Below the pieces are notes generated by a model that was given only the letters and a program-made list of their open reading frames with translations, did not search any database and was not told where the DNA came from. Positions 56,837 through 64,000 of a DNA stretch of 64,000 nucleotides are shown here, piece by piece; the stretch's first letter is position 1; the number at the start of each line of letters is the position of its first letter. Source of the DNA: Microthyrium microscopicum (taxonomy: Eukaryota > Ascomycota > Dothideomycetes > Microthyriales > Microthyriaceae); the NCBI GenBank assembly GCA_010405405.1, contig MU004232.1:453481-517480 (forward strand), given 5' to 3'. The position numbers and the translations under genes were made by a program.

Positions 56837-58288
56837 TCATAGCGGGACGTCTTCTATCATTTCCATGGCACCTTCTCTCCCAACTGTGATTATCACGTCT
56901 CCCAAGGTCTTGGTCGCAAACCCAGCTTCACAATAGGTGAAGTAATACTCCCACTTCCGACGGAACAATTCGACATCAGTCTTAGTCATATTCTCATGCT
57001 CTCGAAGAAGTGCTGGCTTGATTTGACTCGTAAAGTTGGCTAAAAACTTCTCTTTCCATAATCGGAGGGTTTTAGCGTAATGCGCCCCAATGTTTTCGAT
57101 ATCGTCCACCACTAGCTTTCCCTTGGAACCTGTCGCAATGGATGCCACGAGCTGAGAAACTGAAGGAAGGTGGCCACCGGGGAAGATGTATTGCCGAATG
57201 AAGTCATTGCCCTTGGAGTACGACTCGTACCGCTGTTGCAAGTTAGTCAGCGTCAATACAGAGAATGTCATGACCTACCGCTTCTGGAATGGTTATGCAC
57301 TGGAATACCGCGATTCCGCCATCTTCTTTTAGCAGTCTGTCGATGCAATCGAAATAAGTTACCAGGAACTCGCGTCCAACTGCTTCTAGCATTTCAATGC
57401 TGATAATCTTGTCGAATCGGCCTTCAGCTGGAATGGCTAGTTTCCGGTAATCACACAGCAGGACTTGAATCTTATCGGACATTCCCTCGTCCTCAATCTT
57501 TTGTTCTGCAAGCTTCTTTTGTTCTTCACTCAGTGTCAGACTGATCACTGTGCAACCGGTCTCTTTGACAGCCTTGATCGCCAAACTACCCCAACCAGTC
57601 CCAATTTCCAGCACGCGATCACCTCGTTTTATCTTGGCATTCTTTATGAAACGTGCTAGCTTTCGATCCTGCGCCTCCTCGAGTGTTTCCTCGACGTGCG
57701 CTGGGTCTGCCTTGGACCGCCAAATCGGACAGGAATATGTCATATCAGGTGATAGAAAAGCGGCAAACATGGCATTGCTGATATCATAATGCGCAGCGAT
57801 ATTGAGCCGCGCGTTGCTGAGCGTGTTCGTAGACCGAATAAGCCCAGTTACCGAGTCGGTAATCGAACTCGTGATCGTGCTATTAGATATGTATGGACGA
57901 TTGAGGATGAAGATCTTGAAGAAGGCTACGAGGTCCGGACACGATACTTCGGAGAGTAGATAACTTTCCGCGAATCCCTGGGTAGGCCTGGTTAGTTCAG
58001 ATATTGTGCTTGCTCTAGACCCATATGTACCATATCTGCAAATAATGCTAGTCGCAGCCAGAATGTATCTTTATGTAGCGTCAATACCGTCTCTGCGTTC
58101 CCACTCCCGCTTTCCTGTCCACAGATGTGAATGTCTCCATTCAAGTCAATAATTTCCAACCGCCCAATCTCGATTCTTGACAGTAGAGCGAGGCAGAGTG
58201 TGCGCGCTGTGCCAACTAGTGGATTCCATGCAATGTTTCCTGCTGCATCGCGAAGCGCGACAACGCGCGAAAGTAGTAAGCCCAGCAT
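56837..58288 (-). CDS. cyclopropane-fatty-acid-synthase-like SAM methyltransferase
   Basis: Exons 58288-58031, 57977-57279 and 57232-56837 (minus) give about 450 residues. The SAM site VLEIGTGWGSLA, the preceding HYDISNAMFAAFLSPDMTYSC and the later FPGGHLPS are diagnostic of CFA synthase-type enzymes, which add a methylene to unsaturated phospholipid acyl chains. The N-terminal part (LSRIEIGRLEIIDLNG) matches the family's accessory domain. The start is uncertain. The frame is open upstream to a TTTCTAG acceptor at 58309-58315, so the real N-terminus, perhaps with a membrane span, may come from an exon further upstream that I could not place. Confidence 0.82.
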
Positions 58289-60027
58289 TATCAATTGACT
58301 CCCAGCTTCTAGAAAGGTATCTGTTCGTGTTCGCGCGCAAAGTTACGTTGGAGGCCAATTGATGTATTGTATGAGTAGAAATTTGCGCAGACTCTACGAC
58401 AAACCGAAAAGGAAATAAGCACCACCGCACGAAAAGAAAGCGTCAGCAATAGCAAACAAGCAGCAAACGATCCAAAGAAAGTGTTCCAAGTATTTCCGTC
58501 CCACGATGAAGACCCTAGCGGACCCTTTAAAGGATCGACAGTGACAGGTAGCTCCAACCATTAAACGCGCCATTGTCCTGACCAAACAGACCAAGCATAG
58601 CCAGAACATCAGGACCCTGATCCAGCGTCGTGCGAGCAAAGAAAAAATCAATGACCGCTTCATCGCATGCAAGATATACTTGAAGCGAGCTTCTCATTGG
58701 TTCAGGTTAGCGGCATAGCTGTAGGCCTGAGGCTAAGGAACTGCTTGAGAGCTTGCGGGCAGGTTTTGAGTGGAAGCTGTGTTTCAATGGTGTTCCTGAC
58801 ACTATGCTTCATCTAATAAGCTTACCTGCTCTTCCTCGCTTGCTTTCCTATCCTCTCGACTTTGCAGCGGAATGCTGTGATGCCGAAAAGAAGCGATGTT
58901 GTTCTTCCTGTAGCTGAGCATCTCCTGCAGATATGAGAGGTGCATTAGCAGCGAGTCTTTGGCGGCGTGTACATGCCAAACGGCGCGAATCTATGACGCA
59001 AGACTCGATATCCCTACGGAGTAATCGGAGTAATCGGAGTGACCTCCGGCTTTTTATACCGCCTTGGGCATGGTGAAATGACAAAATGGACATGCCTAGA
59101 CTCCTAGTACATACCGTGGACCCTGACTCGAGTACTACGGCACGTAAAAAGGAAGAAATATGTGTGGTGTTGATGTCTTGGCTTCTCGCGTTTTGAAGGT
59201 GTTGATAAGCTTGGACCTTTTCTTTCCCATTCACGTCAAAGATCGCACCGAATCCTTCGCCAACTTCAGGTTCAGTCTATTCTGATAGCTCTCGTCACTC
59301 TGTCGTCGTTAAGAAGAGTAGGTGATCGGGAAGAACGAGGCGTTCTGAAGAGATGGTCATCGGGGATGTTGGCGAGCTTTAGGAGAGGGAGATACACAAC
59401 TTTATCGGTCAATGACCAGCCGGACATTGCTGTACTCGGGCGTTGACTTGACGGTGAATAGGTCCTGAAATGCGTTACATGTGGAGGCGCTCAAATAGAA
59501 GCAGCAATAAGCGACCCAAAGTACTCGGCTTCCTTCCGACGACCCCGAAAATACGGACACTCAACCCCATCTGCATCCAGCAATTTCTCTCGAAGTCACA
59601 AAGCTCATCGGTAGAGCGCGTAACGTATCAGTTGAGGCTCATTGAATGACAGGGCAGCGGGACAACCGGACAAGATCTCCGGAAGTACTCTGACGATCGA
59701 AGAAGCCCTACCAAATGCTCACAGCAATCTAAGAATGCCCACTGAAATTGACTGGTGCCGTAAGTGCTCCTATGAGATTCTCATGCATGCTGTCGTAAAT
59801 AATGGCTAGCCTCACGAGATCTCCGGAACTGTACTGGTAAAATCACTGTGGTTCAGCTATGGCACTATAGCACGCAGTCACTAAAGTTCAGATCTCAGTG
59901 GATTCCAAAGAAGTTCATGCATGTTGTCAAACTTTGTTATACACGATGGCTAGTAGTATGTACACGCATTCTTGTGCATTGTGGTATATTCTCTTTTCAA
60001 CTCCCTCCCCGAAACCTCCAAATACAT
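58289..60027. other. 1.7 kb without a supported gene
   Basis: The right part is promoter or 3' DNA. The left part (58300-58700, minus) has hydrophobic open frames that may include the missing first exon of the methyltransferase. Nothing definite. Confidence 0.4.
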
Positions 60028-60688
60028 TTACGATGGCGAAGAAGCAGCCAATGTGATGTCAATAACAGTCTTGCCCTTAAGATCAGTGAAACCTAAAACA
60101 CAAATTTGTCAGTCATTTATCCTATCGAACCCTGGATTCTTGTTCTTAACTTACCATCGTACAACGCAACAGTCATTCCGCGTCCATCTTGGTACGCAAT
60201 CCACTTGCGGCTGGGGATATCAGCTCCATCGCTGACGGTAACACCACCTTGGCCATCAACAGCGAATGTTGACCACTCCATGCTGGTGCCGGTTGTGATC
60301 ATGTCGCCGGTGGGGTTGACGACATCGATGAGGTCGAGGATGCCGTTGGAGCCCTTAAGGGCAATTTGGTGGGTATCGTCGTTGGTGTGGAAGGAAAGAG
60401 TCTTCTTCTCGTCGTAGGGGGAGGACCAGAAGACGCCGGCTTTGGCGCCGCTGAAGATACCGACTTTGCCGCCTTGAACGGAAAGAGGTTGGTTGTTGGC
60501 CTTGGGATCGCTCCTGATGTGGAAAAGTGTGGTTAGACAAGGTTTCTCGTGGTGAATTTGCCCTGGGACTGGGGAATGTGTGAAACTTACGACTTGGCGA
60601 CGAGGTTGAAGATTTGGGCACCAGCGGGTGGGTCCATTGGCGCAGCGAGCACGCTGGCTACGAGAGAGGCGACGGCGAGAAACTTCAT
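60028..60688 (-). CDS. small secreted protein, PhiA-like cell-wall type
   Basis: Exons 60688-60591, 60513-60155 and 60092-60028 (minus) give 173 residues. Signal peptide MKFLAVASLVASVLAAP, then a compact, cysteine-free, beta-rich sequence with Gly-Ser turns (FNLVAKS, KVGIFSG, VFWSSPYD, TFAVDGQGGVTVSD, KWIAYQDGRGMTVALYDG). Size, signal and the GIFSG/YDG-like pattern recall fungal secreted PhiA-type proteins, but similarity is weak. No enzyme motif. All three introns' phases agree and the exons use strong GTAAGT donors. Confidence 0.75.
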
Positions 60689-63435
60689 ACTGGCGACTTA
60701 GAGAATGTGATCAACGAATGTGGTTGGCAAGAAACTGGCAAGAAAACGGACAGAGAAGGTGTAGTAGTATAGGCAGATGTAACGGCAATCTTGACACCGG
60801 GGCGGAAGAAAGTCATATATACAGGCAATTCGGTCAAATAACGTCAAACATATCTAATATGGTATGCATATTGAAAGTACGTGGTCAAGGCTGGCACTCA
60901 CACCGTCCGGGGACGAACCAGCGTCACTCAATCCTCTGTTGCGGCGTGGCGCTTAATTAGAATGCAGGTCCGACCGTTCTAATAGGCATCAAATGGTCAC
61001 TATAGTAGAGTGAGTAGCAAATGGAAAGCGTTGCGGAGGACACCGAATGGTAAGCCCGAGGACGGTGTGTGCAGAGTCAAAAATGGTGTTTTGGCCAATG
61101 CTCATATATACGATGCAAGGCTGAATAGCTTGGAAATGCCGGGGCTTGCCTACTCTGGCCTCTATCAATGCCCGATCTGGCCTTGTAAGGCGAATGACTT
61201 TTGGAACATCCTACCAATCAAACCTAAACATCAAGACCTTGAAAGTGCCTTTCAGTATGTGTAATCAACAATAGACTATCTAGAGACAGGTAACGGAGAA
61301 CACAAAGTAGAGGGAAAATATTAAGAAGCAGATATAGGCCGCGTTATAGAGTACTATAGTGATAGAAGACCTCTTATAGCGTAGAAATATCTGTTGATTG
61401 AGGTTCATGTATGATATCAATCAAATAATACGCAACTCTGGCTTCATTTATCGTGATTCAGGCATTGCAAACTAAACAGCTTTTTGGAGCGTCAAGAAAA
61501 AGATGGTAATTCTAACTTTTCGGATTGGAAACGTCCCCAAATACTCAGGATCACTTGTCGTGTCTCAAGAATATTGTCTACTAGCCAGTGATACACTACG
61601 ATTGGACTTTTTTCATAGTAATATTAATATGAACGAGCCATCTTATGAGATCTTCACTGAACTATACAAAATCGACCAAATACCCCCAGAACTACCTTTA
61701 ATTGGCACATAAGCTTCCGATGTCCGGTTGTTCTTTCTTTCTAGCGTCCTGTGTTCCTTGTTTCTTTTACATGTAGTCACTAACCTTGAAAACAGTACAC
61801 CTTAACCTTAAACAGCTTTCCATGGGGCGCCGAAAGAATCAATAAAACTTTGTGTTTGGCTCAATAAGCAACAATTTCCCCAAGCAGGAAGTAGTGAATA
61901 TGCCACTATTCGAGGTTGGCATAAACATGCCTTGTTTGGGCGAACAATGTACTCTATTTAGACATGTTTCGTGGTCGTTTTGCAATATTGCCTTCAATGA
62001 GACTATTGTCAATGAATTTATTATTTCTCCACAGATTCAGCTGCGATTTGATCCAGACTTCACAAGGATAAGTACCAGTGGTGTTCGAAAGTGTGCGATA
62101 GTTGCCATTTGTAGGGACTTTGTTACAGCCGTAATGTGCTACGGAGTACAGACCAAGAAAATCAGATATATTTGCTACTTTACCATAACATCATGTAATT
62201 CTCTTGATCAGCAGTGCAGCACTCGGCGGACTCTAGAGGCCGATGTGACCAGGATTTCGATTCTGCTTCCCATTTCCATTTCTACTGACTGACAAACTCA
62301 GTCAAATTGTCCATATTAATGGATATACTGTGCTCCTTCTAGAAAACTTAGAAAGTATAACGTACTTTCAATATAGAAAGACCATTTCCAATAAACTGTC
62401 TGAGGCTCACAGTACTAATTCAGGTACCAATAGAAACCCTGTCCAGAATCTTTCTTCAAAAATTGGAACGATCGAATAGCAAGTAGAATAGACCCCATAC
62501 CAGCACCTTATCAGCTCTTCTGAGTGGTCCAGCTATCATGTGTGCTTCGACTAGCTAGCTGGACGTTTACGGCTTCGTAAATTACTTTCCCAGCAACCGG
62601 GTAGAGTTTGTGATTTCCCATCTTTAAACCAACCGATAGTGTCATTGCGTCTAGTTTGACAAGATAAGAGCCATTGGCTAGAAAATTTGAACTTCACCCT
62701 CAAAAGTCCCAGCTAGTCGGTGCTGGATATTTTGGAACACCGCTAGATTACACGTTTCGAAATGCTGGAAAGCTGGTCGTTTGAATCGTAACTTACGAAG
62801 CTAGCGTATGTATTGGTGTTCAAAGTTGCCTTTACTGTCCATATCTGCCTGATCAATAGATCAATTCCTCATTCTCCATTTTGGACATCATCTTGCGCAT
62901 GTTCAACATCACTTGCTCCATAAGCTGTCATTTCTGTAAGTCAATCTACATGAGCTGTATTTGTTGAGTGCGGTGATATTGCAGAAGAAGATGCAAGTTT
63001 ACAACATGATAAACAGCCGTCATACTCCTGTTGAAAGCATTCGAGCTATTCGTCCAGCCCAACCTCAGTTTCAGCCTTATGGTTCGTTCCAGTTTGGTTA
63101 TCTACTCTCCCAATTCCGTCGATTGTGGCCGCGCCAAAGTCTAGTTTTAGTCGAGATATTCTCATCTCAATCTGGGTACTCAAATTTCCTGCAACTTGTA
63201 GTCCAAGGTTCTTGGGCGTCCTTTTCAGCACATTTAACTCTTTGAATAATTGAGGCTGAGCAGGAGCTAAACTTGCTTTTTCCAACCTTGGAATTTTTGC
63301 ATTGCGCCTCAGCCTAACACCTGCGTTCTTGAGCCGCCATCACTGCTTTACCGTACTCCCCTTTCAATACTTTTCCAATTTATTTAAACTCAACATGAAT
63401 CTAACTCAAACGCTATATACTGTCCCGAAAAAGTT
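60689..63435. other. 2.7 kb without a supported gene
   Basis: AT-rich in places, with only short frames that lack signals or splice support (for example 61852-62292 plus). No repeat with clear ends seen. Confidence 0.45.
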
Positions 63436-64000
63436 ATGGCTCTATCATCAGCACAGCGGGTGTTGTTGAGCTTCTCAATACTCCTCTGCACAGCCTCAAT
63501 CATCGACTCTCTCCCAACAACAACATCCGAAGCGCCGCAAGATACCGAAAACTTCTGTTGAAACGCATTATGCTAGCGTGCCTATTTGGGTCGCGGTCCC
63601 ACTAAATTTAGCGGGCGTCGCCCCTGCCGGTGGCTGCAGCTTACCCCTGTAGAGGCTTATTTTAGGGCCCTTCAGTGGTCTTTTGTAAGGTATTTTGAAG
63701 TAGTAAAGATGGTAAGTAATCCACATTTAGAAGAGAATTATCCCTGTTGACACCCTTCCTGACCCCTTTTGCCCCTTCTAGCGCAAGCCAAAAAGCCTCA
63801 TCTGATCCAAATAGGCACGCTAGCATAATGCGTTTCAACAGAAGTTTTCGGTAACCCCCTCAACCACGGCGACCCCAATCTTCAATGCGTTCCTACACGA
63901 TGGTCTGACGTGATCATATTTTTCCTTGGGAATTACATTGCCCATGCTGCAACGGTTGTTCAATATCCAGGCAGCGCGCCAATTGTGTCCATACAAAATG
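63436..64000 (+). pseudogene. secreted or membrane protein gene interrupted by a MITE, partial at window end
   Basis: The ATG at 63436 starts a hydrophobic N-terminus (MALSSAQRVLLSFSILLC) read for 36 codons up to the MITE at 63545. In the element the frame meets a TGA within about seven codons. On the far side the same reading frame resumes at 63854, counted across one target TA. It stays open to the window edge (about 49 codons), with a Cys, a WSDVIIFFLGNYIAHAATV hydrophobic stretch and further residues. So the gene was intact before the insertion. The family is not recognised. The strain may lack a working copy unless the element is removed or skipped. Confidence 0.65.
63545..63851. mobile_element. 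307-bp MITE with 45-bp perfect inverted ends
   Basis: Terminal inverted repeats 63545-63589 and 63807-63851 are identical over 45 bp (starting CCGAAAACTTCTGTTGAAAC). The flanks are TA on both sides (63543-63544 and 63852-63853), the target duplication of Tc1/mariner-type elements. There is no coding capacity, so it is a non-autonomous element. The perfect ends and lack of RIP-like changes suggest recent movement. Confidence 0.9.

Noticed and set aside
58527-58697. 56-codon minus ORF upstream of the methyltransferase
   Set aside because: Protein-like in places, but no donor site joins it to the methyltransferase frame, and it is too short to call alone.
61852-62292. 146-codon plus-strand ORF in the right-hand gene-free region
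   Set aside because: No recognisable pattern, AT-rich codons, no signal peptide and no promoter context.

Overview
The window is nuclear DNA of a filamentous ascomycete. Nearly every gene has short GT-AG introns of about 47-100 nt, often with a visible CTNAY-type branch site. The conserved genes are fungal (kei1, URB1, MCL1/CTF4, CHZ1, GLT1, REX4), and a Mutator-like transposon is riddled with stops of the C-to-T kind expected from RIP. A leotiomycete (Helotiales-like) is a guess from overall style and is not proven. Gene models were joined by hand across splice sites, so exon coordinates are given in each entry.

Layout. 0-5.5 kb: tail of an unknown gene, a hypothetical gene, a two-exon small secreted six-cysteine protein, a decayed 108-bp repeat, and a four-span membrane protein. 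6-13 kb: accessory block 1 with four secreted-protein genes (A1, B1, M1, A2). 13-23.7 kb: kei1 (sphingolipid synthesis), an alpha/beta hydrolase, URB1 (ribosome biogenesis) and a chitin deacetylase with two CBM18 modules. 24-31.5 kb: accessory block 2, again with secreted-protein genes of the same three families (A3, M2, B2, B3). 32-45.7 kb: MCL1/CTF4, CHZ1 (H2A.Z chaperone) and GLT1 (glutamate synthase). 46.6-55.3 kb: a Cys-rich, Ser-rich surface protein and two divergent PHM-like secreted paralogues separated by a 3.03-kb Mutator-like element. 55.8-60.7 kb: REX4, a cyclopropane-fatty-acid-synthase-like methyltransferase and a PhiA-like secreted protein. 60.7-63.4 kb: no gene seen. 63.4-64 kb: a membrane or secreted protein gene whose first exon is interrupted by a 307-bp MITE.

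The most interesting signal is the pair of accessory blocks. Three secreted families occur in both: family A (repeats of a roughly 50-residue helical-looking unit), family B (small, six conserved cysteines) and M43-type HEXXH metalloproteases. They sit either side of an ordinary housekeeping segment. I recognise no named domain in A or B. Co-duplication of a protease with two cysteine-bearing secreted families suggests a functional set, perhaps host- or competitor-facing, but that is inference.
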